From the NCBI GenBank assembly GCA_007130855.1, contig SLRS01000107.1:1-46247 (forward strand): a stretch of DNA of 46,247 nucleotides, given 5' to 3'. Position numbers and translations under genes: made by a program. The DNA is from Trueperaceae bacterium (GTDB lineage: Bacteria > Deinococcota > Deinococci > Deinococcales > Trueperaceae). The notes beneath the pieces are model-generated. The model was not told where the DNA came from and searched no databases. It worked only from the letters and a program-made list of their open reading frames with translations. Of this stretch, positions 18,050 through 26,382 are shown piece after piece (the stretch's first letter is position 1; the number at the start of each line of letters is the position of its first letter).

Positions 18050-18596
18050 GGGGCGCCTCGATCTGCCGCAAGGCGGCCTCGAGCGCCGCCCGACCGTCCT
18101 CGACTCCCCAGGTGGCCCAACGCCAGGCGAGACGCAGCTGCACCGCCCGGGCGAACAGCTCCGGGAACTCGGCTGGCCCGCTCAGCGCGAGCTCGTCCGC
18201 CAGGCGCCAGCGCAGCTCGTCGAGCGAGCGCTCGCGGGCGGCCGGGTCGGGCAGTTGGAAGGCGCGGGTCACGGCCTCGGCGACGTCGACGCGATAGCCG
18301 CTGGGTTGACGCAGGAAGCTGGTCGCATCGCGCCGGGCGCGTGCGGCGCGCTCGCGCGCCACCGCGTCCTCGACCTGGGCGGCGAGATCGGCCCAGGCGC
18401 GGGCGGTCGGGTCGCGTCGATCAGGCACCTCGGGCCGGCTCGCAGGTGCCGGCCAGTCGCCGAGGAGCGCGCGCAGGTCGTGCCAACGCGACTCGCTCAC
18501 GAAGCCGCGGCAGCGCTCGACGAACGTCTCGAGCTCGATGGTGGGGCGCTCGCCGAGCTGGGGCGTCGGCAGGCTCGCGAGCAGATAGGCGACCAT
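18042..18596 (-). CDS. DUF2764 family protein of V-ATPase operons
   Basis: A 184-residue soluble protein between subunits E and A. In Chlamydia, spirochaete and Bacteroides V-ATPase operons the same position holds a DUF2764 gene, which may replace the C-type subunit of other V-ATPases. The call rests on that position plus the N-terminal pattern YLLASLPTPQLGERPTIELETFVERC, which fits the family start (YLVASLP then a Cys near residue 30). It is shorter than the members I remember (about 230-280 residues), so part of the C-terminal region may be missing. The start forms TGATG with the stop of subunit E. Confidence 0.75.
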   Translation of the reverse strand: MVAYLLASLPTPQLGERPTIELETFVERCRGFVSESRWHDLRALLGDWPAPASRPEVPDRRDPTARAWADLAAQVEDAVARERAARARRDATSFLRQPSGYRVDVAEAVTRAFQLPDPAARERSLDELRWRLADELALSGPAEFPELFARAVQLRLAWRWATWGVEDGRAALEAALRQIEAPHG

Positions 18597-19273
18597 CAGG
18601 ACGGTCCTGCCGACGCCTCCGATGACGTCGCCGCCACCGGGGCCGCCGCTTCCGAGACCTGCGGCGCCACACGCGGCAGGATCTCGGCCAGGTGCGGCCG
18701 CAGGTGATGGGTCAGGGCATCGGCGATGGCGTCGATGGTGAAGTCGTGCTCGACGTGCTCATCCACGAGCGCGACCCGGAATCCCTTGACCACGCTGTTG
18801 TCGAGCCGCAGATCGACGCCCTGGGGCAGCTTCTCGTGGAGTCGCTGGGTGTAGTAGCGCACCAAGGCATCGAGATCCTCGGGACCGAGCAGCACGGCCA
18901 TCCGACGCTCGCGACCGCTGCGTGACGAGTAGGCATGGGCCATCTTCACGAGCATCTCGGCCAGCAGGTCGGGCTGCAGTTGCTGCTCGAGCGACTCGCG
19001 CACCAACCCGGCCAGAACGTGTTCGATCGACTGGCTCACCGTGATGAGGAGGTCGCGGCCGGCTTGTTCCAGGGCCACCTGGCTGCGCTCGGTGAACGCC
19101 TTGGCATCGTGCTCGGCCTGTTCCAGCACACGCTTCGCCTCGGCCTCGGCCTCTCGGAGGAGCGTCGCGGCCCGCGCCTCGGCCTGTTCCACGATGGCGC
19201 GCGCCTTGCGTTGGCCATCCTCGACGGCCTCGCGTTGCAGTCGATCGATGAGGGCCTGGAGGTCCTCCGCCAT
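18596..19273 (-). CDS. atpE: V-type ATPase subunit E (peripheral stalk)
   Basis: Outer-stalk subunit linking the head to the stator, and the first gene of the operon. The 225-residue protein opens with a long Ala/Glu/Arg/Lys coiled coil (residues about 5-80, including AEARAATLLREAEAEAKRVL). It then has the globular domain with GVDLRLDNSVVKGFRVAL and DALTHHLRPHLAEILPRVAPQ, the standard C-terminal E pattern. The tail is Ala/Ser-rich. No separate G (or H) stalk partner is present here. The upstream gap of about 190 bases is shared with the divergent fetA-like gene; I find only a weak TACGTT -10 candidate for the leftward direction. Confidence 0.9.
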   Translation of the reverse strand: MAEDLQALIDRLQREAVEDGQRKARAIVEQAEARAATLLREAEAEAKRVLEQAEHDAKAFTERSQVALEQAGRDLLITVSQSIEHVLAGLVRESLEQQLQPDLLAEMLVKMAHAYSSRSGRERRMAVLLGPEDLDALVRYYTQRLHEKLPQGVDLRLDNSVVKGFRVALVDEHVEHDFTIDAIADALTHHLRPHLAEILPRVAPQVSEAAAPVAATSSEASAGPS

Positions 19274-19432
19274 GCCTACCCCTTTCACGTGAAGACGGTC
19301 ACGAGCGCCGCCGCAGAAACGTACCCGCGGCCAGGACGCAAAGGCGGCCGCGGGACGTGACCACATTGCACCAAGCGTGGGGCCGCCAGCAAAAGGAACA
19401 AACGTCCGCCCGTCCTTCCGCCTGCTGCGGCA

Positions 19433-19438
19433 TATCAT
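19433..19438 (+). promoter_or_regulatory. Possible -10 box for the fetAB-like operon
   Basis: TATCAT lies 26 bases before the GTG start at 19465, with a GGAGG ribosome site between at 19452-19456. No convincing -35 is present. Confidence 0.3.
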
Positions 19439-19464
19439 GGTACACGCGACTGGAGGCCGGTTCG

Positions 19465-20130
19465 GTGGCGCGCCGCGACGACATGCCCCTGCTCCACGGA
19501 CGCGGCCTCGGTCGGCGGGTCGAGGGTCGCTGGCTCTGGCGCACCTTCGACCTGGACCTCACCCCCGGTGAGCGTCTCGCGGTCACTGGGCCCACCGGCT
19601 CGGGCAAGACGCTGCTCCTGCGAGCGCTGGCAGGACTCGACCCGCTCGACGAGGGCGAGATCACCTTCGCCGGCGCGACGCTGCGCACCTGGCCGATGCC
19701 CCGTTACCGCGCCCGGGTCGCCTACCTGCCGCAGCGGCCGTCGATGGTCGAGGGGACGGTGGCTGCCAACCTGCGCCTCGCCTTCGGTCTGAAGGCCCAC
19801 CGGGGGCGCACCTTCGCGCGCACCGGCGCAACTCGGATGCTCGAGCAACTCGGCCGCACCGAGTCGTTCCTGGATCAGCGTGCCGAGGAGCTGTCCGGGG
19901 GCGAGTCGCAGCTCGTGGCCCTGCTGCGGGTGCTGCTCATCGAGCCGAGCGTGCTGTTGCTCGACGAGCCGAGCGCCTCGCTCGACGAGGCCGCCAGCGC
20001 CGCCCTCGAGGGCCTCGTCGCCGCCTGGCTCGCCGCGCAACCGGAGCGGGCGGTCATCTGGACCAGCCATCAGGGCGCGCAGCTCGAGCGGGTGGCCGGA
20101 CGCCGCCTGGCGCTGGGCCCGCGCGCATGA
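19465..20130 (+). CDS. fetA: ABC transporter ATPase, FetA/YbbL-like metal exporter subunit
   Basis: Energises the membrane partner encoded next. The 221-residue ATPase has Walker A GPTGSGKT (residues 42-49), the Q-loop YLPQRPSMVEGTVAANL, signature LSGGE, Walker B SVLLLDEPSASLD and a switch histidine in IWTSHQGAQ. The PQRP-x-x-x-x-GTVAANLR layout is typical of FetA. The GTG at 19465 is chosen because GGAGG precedes it by eight bases. Longer frames back to 19357 add a Cys/Trp-rich stretch unlike the family, and an ATG at 19483 is a possible later start. It overlaps the permease by ATGA. Confidence 0.85.
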   Translation: MARRDDMPLLHGRGLGRRVEGRWLWRTFDLDLTPGERLAVTGPTGSGKTLLLRALAGLDPLDEGEITFAGATLRTWPMPRYRARVAYLPQRPSMVEGTVAANLRLAFGLKAHRGRTFARTGATRMLEQLGRTESFLDQRAEELSGGESQLVALLRVLLIEPSVLLLDEPSASLDEAASAALEGLVAAWLAAQPERAVIWTSHQGAQLERVAGRRLALGPRA

Positions 20131-20942
20131 ACGAGGTCGCCTACCTGCCCATCGGCCCTTGGCAGCTGGCGCTGGCGTCGCTGGCGATCGCGGTGAACGT
20201 GGCACTGTCGATCGGCCTGCGCCTGGGGCTGGCGCGCACGCTGGTGGTGGCGAGCATACGGATGACGGCGCAGCTGTTGCTGATCGGGCTGGTGCTCGAG
20301 TGGGTGTTCGCGCTCGACGAGCCGTTGCCCATCCTGGCGATCGCGCTGGTGATGAGCGGCCTCGCCGCGGTCGCCGCCGTGCAGCGCACGCAGCGCCGCT
20401 TCGCGGGCGTGTACTGGGACAGCCTGGTGTCGGTCTTGACCGCGGCCTTCCTGGTCACGGGATTCGCGCTCGTCGGCGTGGTCCGGGTGCGACCCTGGTA
20501 CGACGCGCAGTACCTGATCCCACTGCTGGGCATGGTGCTCGGCAACGTGCTCAACGGCATCTCGCTGGCGCTCGACCGCTTCACCGAGGGCGTCGCGCAG
20601 CGCCGCGGCCAGGTCGAGCTGCTGCTGACGCTCGGTGCCACCCGCTGGGAAGCGGCCCACGCCCTGGTGACCGACGCGCTGCGCGTCGCGATGATCCCGA
20701 CCATCAACGCGATGATGGTGATGGGCATCGTCAGCCTACCCGGCATGATGACCGGCCAGATCTTGGCTGGGGCCGCCCCCGCCGACGCCGTGCGCTACCA
20801 GATCGTCATCATGTTCATGATCGCCGCCGCCACCGCCCTGGGCGCCTTCGGCGTGGTGATGCTGGCGTTCGTGCGGCTGTTCGACGCCCGGCACCGCTTG
20901 CGCGCCGATCGGCTGCGGCGGGTGGAGCGCGGCCGACGCTGA
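20127..20942 (+). CDS. fetB: FetB-like iron/metal export permease (UPF0014)
   Basis: Membrane subunit of a FetAB-type transporter. In Escherichia coli that system exports iron and protects against oxidative stress. The 271-residue protein has about seven hydrophobic spans and the family hallmarks RMTAQLLLIGLVLEWVF, LIPLLGMVLGNVLNGISLAL, and the coupling helix RRGQVELLLTLGATRWEA. TPTINAMMVMGIVSLPGMMTGQIL reads here with PTINAMM. It starts inside the ATPase stop. The gene is convergent with a small cupin gene. Confidence 0.9.
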   Translation: MNEVAYLPIGPWQLALASLAIAVNVALSIGLRLGLARTLVVASIRMTAQLLLIGLVLEWVFALDEPLPILAIALVMSGLAAVAAVQRTQRRFAGVYWDSLVSVLTAAFLVTGFALVGVVRVRPWYDAQYLIPLLGMVLGNVLNGISLALDRFTEGVAQRRGQVELLLTLGATRWEAAHALVTDALRVAMIPTINAMMVMGIVSLPGMMTGQILAGAAPADAVRYQIVIMFMIAAATALGAFGVVMLAFVRLFDARHRLRADRLRRVERGRR

Positions 20943-20946
20943 TCGT

Positions 20947-20965
20947 GTCGGCGCAGCACGCCGAC
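20947..20965. terminator. Short hairpin between fetB-like and cupin genes
   Basis: Seven-base-pair stem (GTCGGCG / CGCCGAC) with loop CAGCA in the 33-base gap between two convergent stops. It could serve both directions. No T-run. Confidence 0.45.
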
Positions 20966-20975
20966 GCCGGGATGC

Positions 20976-21407
20976 TCAGTCCGGCTGCTCCGGCACCTCG
21001 GCGCCGTCCGTCAGGGCCGGCGCTGCCACGCGTCGGTCGCCGCCGTGGCGCCGGTTGCCCCGATCCTCCTCGCCGCCTTCCGGGCCGTAGAACAGCACCC
21101 AGACGGCGAAGTCCTCGCTGAAGCCCTCGAACCGGTGCTCGAGCCCGGCCGGGGCGAACAGCACGTCGAACGGGCCGCAGGGGTCGCGCTGATCGCCGTG
21201 GACGTAGGTCCCGGTGCCGCGCAGGACGACGTACACCTCGTCGCGGCTGTGCGCGGTCTGGAGATCGCGCCCGCGAGGCATGTACAACTCGACCTCGAGC
21301 GTCCCGTGACGGAAGACACTGACGAACGGATCGACGTGGTCGGCGAGGCGGGCCGCGGCATCCTCGAACCGTACGCGGCGTTTCGGATGCTCTCCCTGCG
21401 AGTCCAT
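20976..21407 (-). CDS. Small cupin-domain protein
   Basis: A 143-residue single-domain cupin. Cupin motif 1 reads LQTAHSRDEVYVVLRGTGTY, with His and Glu as likely metal ligands. Motif 2 reads GPFDVLFAPAGLEHRFEGFSEDF, with a further His. Such proteins may be enzymes, sensors or sugar binders; nothing nearby fixes the role. The Arg/Gly-rich tail after the fold is probably flexible. The ATG at 21407 lies six bases after a TATGAT box, so the mRNA is probably leaderless; there is no ribosome site. Confidence 0.8.
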   Translation of the reverse strand: MDSQGEHPKRRVRFEDAAARLADHVDPFVSVFRHGTLEVELYMPRGRDLQTAHSRDEVYVVLRGTGTYVHGDQRDPCGPFDVLFAPAGLEHRFEGFSEDFAVWVLFYGPEGGEEDRGNRRHGGDRRVAAPALTDGAEVPEQPD

Positions 21408-21413
21408 GACCGG

Positions 21414-21419
21414 ATCATA
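21414..21419 (-). promoter_or_regulatory. -10 box for leaderless transcription of the cupin gene
   Basis: TATGAT on the minus strand, then six bases, then the ATG at 21407. Transcription would start at or next to the A of the start codon. This pattern recurs at the antitoxin, IMPase and CueP genes. Confidence 0.55.
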
Positions 21420-21587
21420 GACGCTGCACCACGAGCTGCGCCATGTCGAACGACCGCCCACAGGGGCGTCGGCGTGCCCAGCGTGACCGACCTCGCGGCG
21501 CGACCCAGCCTCGCTGCGGCGTCTCGACCTGGCGCCGCGGCCGAGCGCTTGCGAAGCCCGGCACACAGCGTGCACCATGGACGTACC

Positions 21588-22289
21588 GTGCCAACGCCAC
21601 GCGCTGCACCCGCACCCTCACCCAGCCGACGGCTGCGCGTGCTGGGGCCGACCGATGTCGACGACGCCGCCACCGTCCTGGCGCGGGCCTTCGCCGACGA
21701 GCCCAGCAAGCTGGCCTTCCTCCCCGACGCACGCGATCGCCTGCATTTCACGCGCGGCGTGGCGACGGGCCGTCTGCGCGCGACGATCCCCTACGCGACC
21801 GCATTCGGGCTCGAGCGCGACGGCGCCTTGGCAGGGGTGGCCGTGTGGCACCCGCCGGCGGTGACGCCGTCGACCGGCGCCGCCGCCGGCGCCATGCTGC
21901 GCGCCCTGTTCGCGCCCGGTCGCCGCGCGTACCCGACCCTGCGGCGCGTGGCGCGCACGCTCTGGGACGATCGTGCGGCCCTGCGGCGCCTCGCCGCGAA
22001 CCGCAGCGCGGGCGCGCGGCTGGCTCGGCGCGGCCAGAGCTGGTACCTGGCGCTCTTGGGCACCGACCCGCGCCATCGTGGGCAGGGCGTGGCACGCGAG
22101 CTGCTCGAGCACGTCTTGGGCCGCTGCGACGTGGAAGGTCTCGGCGCCTGGACCGAGGCCACCAACGCCGGGAACGTCGCGATGTACGAGCGCTTCGGCT
22201 TCTCGCCGGTCGCGCACGGGCGCGGCGGCGCGGTGATCCCCGACCTGTGGATCTTGCGGCGCGAACCGCGAGCGCCCGCTGCGCGCTGA
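21588..22289 (+). CDS. GNAT-family N-acetyltransferase
   Basis: A 233-residue acetyl-CoA-dependent transferase of unknown substrate. The catalytic core shows GQSWYLALLGTDPRHRGQGVARELLEHVLGRC, where RHRGQG is the acetyl-CoA pyrophosphate loop. The closing strand and helix are TEATNAGNVAMYERFGFSPV. The N-terminal part (VLARAFADEPSKLAFLPD) and the hydrophobic insert are typical of a broad GNAT group that includes toxin and antibiotic modifiers. The start is uncertain: GTG at 21588 is used, but GTG near 21472 or 21639 also fits, and none has a strong ribosome site. Confidence 0.75.
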   Translation: MPTPRAAPAPSPSRRLRVLGPTDVDDAATVLARAFADEPSKLAFLPDARDRLHFTRGVATGRLRATIPYATAFGLERDGALAGVAVWHPPAVTPSTGAAAGAMLRALFAPGRRAYPTLRRVARTLWDDRAALRRLAANRSAGARLARRGQSWYLALLGTDPRHRGQGVARELLEHVLGRCDVEGLGAWTEATNAGNVAMYERFGFSPVAHGRGGAVIPDLWILRREPRAPAAR

Positions 22290-22374
22290 GCGCGACCGCG
22301 ACACGCGGTACAACGGCGTGAAGCAGTGGCGGCCCCTGAGCGCCGCCGCGAACGCTCGCGCCGAAGGAGCCACC

Positions 22375-23574
22375 ATGCCCGACACCGCCGCCCTCATCGA
22401 CCGCATCGACACCGCCCTCGAACGCGAGCGCGGCGCGCTGCTCGAGCTCTCCCATCGCATCCATGCCAATCCCGAGATCCGCTTCGAGGAGGTGCAGGCC
22501 AGCCGCTGGCTGGCCGACGCGCTCGAGCAACGCGGCTTCGTCCTGGAGCGCGGCCTGGGCGGCCTGCCGACCGCCTTCCGAGCAAGCATGCAGGGGCCGG
22601 GCGAGGGCCCCACGGTGGCGATCCTGTGCGAGTACGACGCGCTTCCCGGCCTCGGTCACGCCTGCGGTCACAACCTGATCGCGACGATGGGCGCGGGCGC
22701 CGGCTTCGCGCTGGGGCCGCTGATGGCCGAGATCGGCGGTACCCTGCTCGTGATCGGCACGCCGGCCGAGGAGGGCGGCGGCGGGAAGATCGTGCTGCTG
22801 AAGGCCGGCGTGTTCGACGGCCTCGACGCCGCGTTGATGCTGCACCCCGCCAACGTCGACCAGGCCGGCATGGCCTCGCTGGCGAGCGTGAAGTACGAGG
22901 TGGCCTTCTCCGGCGTCCCGGCGCACGCCGCCTTGGCGCCGCACCTCGGGCGCAACGCGCTCGATGCGGTTCGGCTCGTCTTCGCCGGCATCGACGCCAT
23001 GCGCCAGCACGTGCGCGACGACGTGCGCATGCACGCGATCATCACCCACGGCGGCGACGCCGCGAACATCATCCCCGAGCGGGCCAGCATGACCTGCGTC
23101 GCGCGCGCCGCCGACGCGGCTCACCTGCACGACGAGCTCGTACCCCGACTCCGCGACGTGTTCCAGGGGGCGGCGCTGATGACCGGCACCAGTGCCCGCG
23201 TCTCGAACGCCTCGCACCCCTACGCCGAGATCCTCAGCAACGCGCCGCTCGAGGCGGCATTCGAGCGCCACGCGACGCGTCGCGGACGCAGCGTCACACC
23301 CTACGCGCCGAACGGACCGGCCGGGTCGACGGACATGGGCAACGTGTCGCAGATCGTGCCGGGCCTGCATGGCATGCTGGCGATCGACGACGAGGCGCTC
23401 CCCCACACGGAGGCATTCGCGCAGGCCGCACGCTCCGAACGCGGCGACGCCACGGTGATCGACGGCGCCAGCGTGCTGGCCTCGGTGGCGCTCGAGCTGC
23501 TGACCGACCCTGCCGCCCTCGCCGCGGTCAAGGCCGCCTTCGAGCGCGAGCGCGGTGCGGTGCGCGCGGCCTGA
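22375..23574 (+). CDS. M20-family amidohydrolase, AbgB-like
   Basis: A zinc-dependent amide hydrolase of 399 residues in the M20D branch that includes p-aminobenzoyl-glutamate hydrolase AbgB and mammalian ACY1L2. Metal and catalytic residues appear in order: EYDALPGLGHACGHN, GTPAEEGGGGK, a His in LMLHPANVD, and LPHTEAF near the end. The dimerisation domain sits in the middle (YEVAFSGVPAHAALAPHLG). No signal peptide, so cytoplasmic. GAAGGAG is six bases before the ATG at 22375. Substrate may be a folate fragment, dipeptide or N-acyl amino acid. Confidence 0.88.
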   Translation: MPDTAALIDRIDTALERERGALLELSHRIHANPEIRFEEVQASRWLADALEQRGFVLERGLGGLPTAFRASMQGPGEGPTVAILCEYDALPGLGHACGHNLIATMGAGAGFALGPLMAEIGGTLLVIGTPAEEGGGGKIVLLKAGVFDGLDAALMLHPANVDQAGMASLASVKYEVAFSGVPAHAALAPHLGRNALDAVRLVFAGIDAMRQHVRDDVRMHAIITHGGDAANIIPERASMTCVARAADAAHLHDELVPRLRDVFQGAALMTGTSARVSNASHPYAEILSNAPLEAAFERHATRRGRSVTPYAPNGPAGSTDMGNVSQIVPGLHGMLAIDDEALPHTEAFAQAARSERGDATVIDGASVLASVALELLTDPAALAAVKAAFERERGAVRAA

Positions 23575-23593
23575 GCCCGGTGCGTCACCGGGC
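23575..23593. terminator. Hairpin between convergent amidohydrolase and acetyltransferase genes
   Basis: Perfect stem of eight base pairs (GCCCGGTG / CACCGGGC) with a CGT loop, starting one base after the amidohydrolase stop. It lies between two convergent genes and could work from both strands. Confidence 0.6.
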
Positions 23594-23614
23594 CGTCAGC
23601 CGGCCTCGGCGCCG

Positions 23615-24082
23615 CTACTCCTCGCGCGGTGGCACGCTGCGCTTGAAGAACACGACGCGCTCGGTCTCGCTGAACCCGAGTGCCCGGTGCACGCGCTGGC
23701 CCACGCTGTTGGCGAGCAGCGCGTCCGACGCCAGTTCACGGCAGCCGCGCAACGCCGCCCACACGAGCACCGCGTCCACGAGCCGTCGGCCGACGCCATG
23801 GCGGCGCTCGCGGTCGGTCACGAAAATGCCTTCGAGGAACGCCACCGGCGAGCTCTTCGTGCCGCTGACGGGCTCCATGCGCAGCGAGACCTCGGCGAAG
23901 CCGAGGGCCGCGCCGCCCGGGGCGTAGGCGAGGAACACGGCGTAGCGCTCGGGATCGTCGATCCGCGCCTGCATCTCGTAGCGGTGGCGGGCGCGCGGCG
24001 TATCGGGCCACAGCGCCTTGCGCAACTCGAGCCAGCCGGCCGCATCGGTATCGCGGCAGCGTTCGATGCGGAGGTCATTCAC
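23615..24082 (-). CDS. GNAT acetyltransferase resembling aminoglycoside 6'-N-acetyltransferase
   Basis: A 155-residue enzyme whose whole layout follows AAC(6')-I proteins: WLELRKALWPD near the start, LAYAPGGAALGFAEVSLR, then SGTKSSPVAFLEGIFVTDRE. RRHGVGRRLVDAV is the acetyl-CoA loop, followed by ELASDALLANSVGQRVHRAL and GFSETERVVFFKR. From memory, AAC(6')-Ig type enzymes have matching blocks such as TSPVGFLEGIYV, EFASDA and HRSLGFQETEKVVYF. It would transfer acetate from acetyl-CoA to the 6'-amine of an aminoglycoside or a related amine. The start is GTG at 24082, with GGGGGAG upstream. No integron or transposon surrounds it, so it looks like a resident chromosomal gene. Confidence 0.82.
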   Translation of the reverse strand: MNDLRIERCRDTDAAGWLELRKALWPDTPRARHRYEMQARIDDPERYAVFLAYAPGGAALGFAEVSLRMEPVSGTKSSPVAFLEGIFVTDRERRHGVGRRLVDAVLVWAALRGCRELASDALLANSVGQRVHRALGFSETERVVFFKRSVPPREE

Positions 24083-24151
24083 CCTCTCCCCCAGGGCACC
24101 TCAGTGCGACGAGACGCATGGCGGGCGCGGCGCGTCGGCGTCATACGGCCC

Positions 24152-24157
24152 ATGATA
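24152..24157 (-). promoter_or_regulatory. Possible -10 box for the aminoglycoside acetyltransferase-like gene
   Basis: TATCAT on the minus strand, 69 bases before the GTG start at 24082, in the 99-base gap after the glycosidase stop. A TATGAC follows a few bases later. The -35 is not clear. Confidence 0.35.
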
Positions 24158-24181
24158 GGACGCAGCGGGTCGTGGGCGTCA

Positions 24182-25498
24182 TCAACCGCGCCAGGTGCCG
24201 AAGAACGCCGCCTCGCCGCGCTCGAGCGCATCGAGCGCGTACAACAAGAGCGCGGCCGACCAGGCCTGCTGGGGGTGTCCCATCGGGCGCCCGCTGAGGC
24301 CATGGAGCCACTCGTTGAACTCCCACTCGTCGTGCTTGCCCGCGCGGTTGGCCGCGATCAGGGCGTCGAGTTGATGCTCGGCGCGCTGCACCTGGCCCGC
24401 ATGGACCAACGCAGCCACGTAGAAGCCACCCAAGAAGGGCCAGATTCCGCCGTTATGGTACTGGAACGGCAGGTTGAGCTCACGGCTCCGATAGTAGTCG
24501 CGCCAGTCACGATCACCCGGGAAGATCGGCGGGTAGAACGCCTTGATGGGGTACGGATCGTTCGCGCCCACGGCATGGGCGTGGGTCAGGATGCGCCCGC
24601 GCTGGCGCTCGTCGGCGACGCCGAGCAAGATGGCGAGGCAGTTGCCGAACGCGTCGAAGGTGTGGCCGAACTCGCGGAAGCCGGTCCAGGGCAGGTAGAA
24701 GGGCTTCTCCGTCAGCGTGGCCGTGTGCTGGTAGAGCAAGAACCACTCCAGTCGCAGCTGCTTGAGCTCGCCGAGTTGGCGGCCGAAGGCAGCGGCGTCC
24801 CAGGGCCGATCGAGCCACATCAGCAAGTTGATCTTGTGAGCCACGTCTTCGGCCCGGGCTACGTTCGCGCCGCCATCCGCGCCCAGTGCGTTGGCCATGG
24901 CAGCCATCGCGCGCAGCGCCGCGACGTACAGGACGTTGTCGTACAGGACGTTGTAGCGCACGCTGTACAGGTCGGCCCAGTCGCCGGCCTCGGGCACCTC
25001 GAGCAGGCCACAGGCGTTCATGTCCTGATAGCGCAACCACAGCGCCGCGCGCTCGAGCCGTGACCAGGAGGCGCGCACGAAGTCGAGGTCGCCGGTGGCC
25101 TGGCGATAGGCATCGTGCGCCACGATGAACCACAAGTTCGCGTCCACCGCCCCTGCGTTCTCGGTGGTGACATCGCCCGTGCGGGTGTCGACGTTGAGGT
25201 GGATCATGCCCAACTCGGTCTGGTGATCGCCGAGCGTCTCCAGCGAGGCTCGCGTGCAGGCGATCAGCTCGGGATCGCCCGTCACCAGCGCGCCGAGGGC
25301 GGTGATGCCGGCGTCGCGCGCCCACACCTGCGGATAACCGCCCGCGAAGGCCGAACCCTTGAACCCCGCCGGTGCGGCGCAGCGGCGCAGCACGTCGAGC
25401 GCGCGGGCGCGAGCCTCGACGCGTAGTTGCGCGCGGTCGCTCACGGGCGTAGCGGCGCTTGCTGCAGCCTGCCGGTCGCGGTCGGGGTCGATCGTCAT
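24182..25498 (-). CDS. GH100-like (alpha/alpha)6 glycosidase
   Basis: A 438-residue cytoplasmic enzyme (no signal peptide) with the helical-barrel pattern of bacterial invertase/debranching glycosidases. GYPQVWARDAGITALGAL, DANLWFIVAHDAYRQATGD, EVPEAGDWADLYSVRYNVLYDN, LPFQYHNGGIWPFLGGF and KHDEWEFNEWLHG follow GH100 alkaline invertases and related amylo-alpha-1,6-glucosidase-like proteins. Likely acids are the Asp in AGDWADL and the Glu in DEWEFNEW, by comparison only. It is the last gene of the second sugar operon and overlaps the upstream permease stop (TGATG). It is therefore probably the enzyme that splits the imported sugar, such as sucrose or a glucosyl-glycerate type compound. Confidence 0.78.
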   Translation of the reverse strand: MTIDPDRDRQAAASAATPVSDRAQLRVEARARALDVLRRCAAPAGFKGSAFAGGYPQVWARDAGITALGALVTGDPELIACTRASLETLGDHQTELGMIHLNVDTRTGDVTTENAGAVDANLWFIVAHDAYRQATGDLDFVRASWSRLERAALWLRYQDMNACGLLEVPEAGDWADLYSVRYNVLYDNVLYVAALRAMAAMANALGADGGANVARAEDVAHKINLLMWLDRPWDAAAFGRQLGELKQLRLEWFLLYQHTATLTEKPFYLPWTGFREFGHTFDAFGNCLAILLGVADERQRGRILTHAHAVGANDPYPIKAFYPPIFPGDRDWRDYYRSRELNLPFQYHNGGIWPFLGGFYVAALVHAGQVQRAEHQLDALIAANRAGKHDEWEFNEWLHGLSGRPMGHPQQAWSAALLLYALDALERGEAAFFGTWRG

Positions 25499-26382
25499 CA
25501 GCGGCCTCCGATGCCCGTCAGGGTGATGCCCTTGATGAAGTACCGCTGGGCGAACAGGAAGACCGTGAGCACCGGCAGCAGCGCCAGCACGCTCCCCGCC
25601 ATCAGCAGCGTCCAGGCGGTGTTGTACTGCCCCTGGAGCGTGTTCAGGCCCACGGTGAGGGTGCTCATGGTCACCGAGTTGGTCACCACCAGCGGATAGA
25701 GGAACGAGTTCCAGTTGAACAAGAACGTGAAGATCGCCAGGGCCGAGAGCGCGGGACCCGAGAGCGGCAGGATCACGCGCGTGAAGATCTGCCAGTGGGA
25801 GGCGCCGTCGACGACGGCCGCGTCCTCGAGCTCACCGGGGATGGTCAGGAAATACTGGCGCAGCAAGAAGGTGCCGAAAGCGCTGAAGGCGGCTGGCAGG
25901 ATGAGTGCCTGATAGGTGTCGATCCAACCCAGCGTGCGCAGCAAGATGAAGTTCGGGATGATCACCACCTGAGCCGGGATCATCAGCGTGCCCAAGTACC
26001 CTAGGAAGAGGGCGTCACGGCCGGGGAAGCGCAGCCTCGCGAACGCGTAGGCGGCCATCGCGCTCGTGCTCACGCCCAGGAGCGTCACCGAGCCGGCGAC
26101 CACTAAGCTGTTGACGAAGAAGCGCGCGAACGGCAGCACCTCGAAGAGCCGGCTGTAGTTGTCCCAGCGCAAGGGGCTCGGGATGAAGCTCGGCGGGTAC
26201 TCGAACACCGCACCGGCGCTCTTGAGCGAGGTCGAGAGCATCCACACGAACGGCATCAGCATCACGACGGCCGTCGGCACCAGGAAGATCACCAGCAGCC
26301 AGTTGCCGATCGTGTAGCCGAGCATCCGGCGCGGCCGGCGGCGGCGCTGCGCCGGCGGCGGCGTGCGCGAGCCCTCAGTCAT
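25498..26382 (-). CDS. Sugar ABC transporter permease, MalG type
   Basis: A 294-residue membrane subunit of standard length with six expected spans. An Arg/Pro-rich cytoplasmic N-terminus (residues 1-20) precedes the first span NWLLVIFLVPTAVVMLMPFV. The EAA loop is intact: ELEDAAVVDGASHWQIF followed by VILPLSGPAL. The C-terminus FAQRYFIKGITLTGIGGR is typical of MalG-type proteins. It overlaps the upstream permease by eight bases and the downstream glycosidase by one. Unlike the MalG-type protein at 3180, it has no periplasmic insertion. Confidence 0.93.
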   Translation of the reverse strand: MTEGSRTPPPAQRRRRPRRMLGYTIGNWLLVIFLVPTAVVMLMPFVWMLSTSLKSAGAVFEYPPSFIPSPLRWDNYSRLFEVLPFARFFVNSLVVAGSVTLLGVSTSAMAAYAFARLRFPGRDALFLGYLGTLMIPAQVVIIPNFILLRTLGWIDTYQALILPAAFSAFGTFLLRQYFLTIPGELEDAAVVDGASHWQIFTRVILPLSGPALSALAIFTFLFNWNSFLYPLVVTNSVTMSTLTVGLNTLQGQYNTAWTLLMAGSVLALLPVLTVFLFAQRYFIKGITLTGIGGR

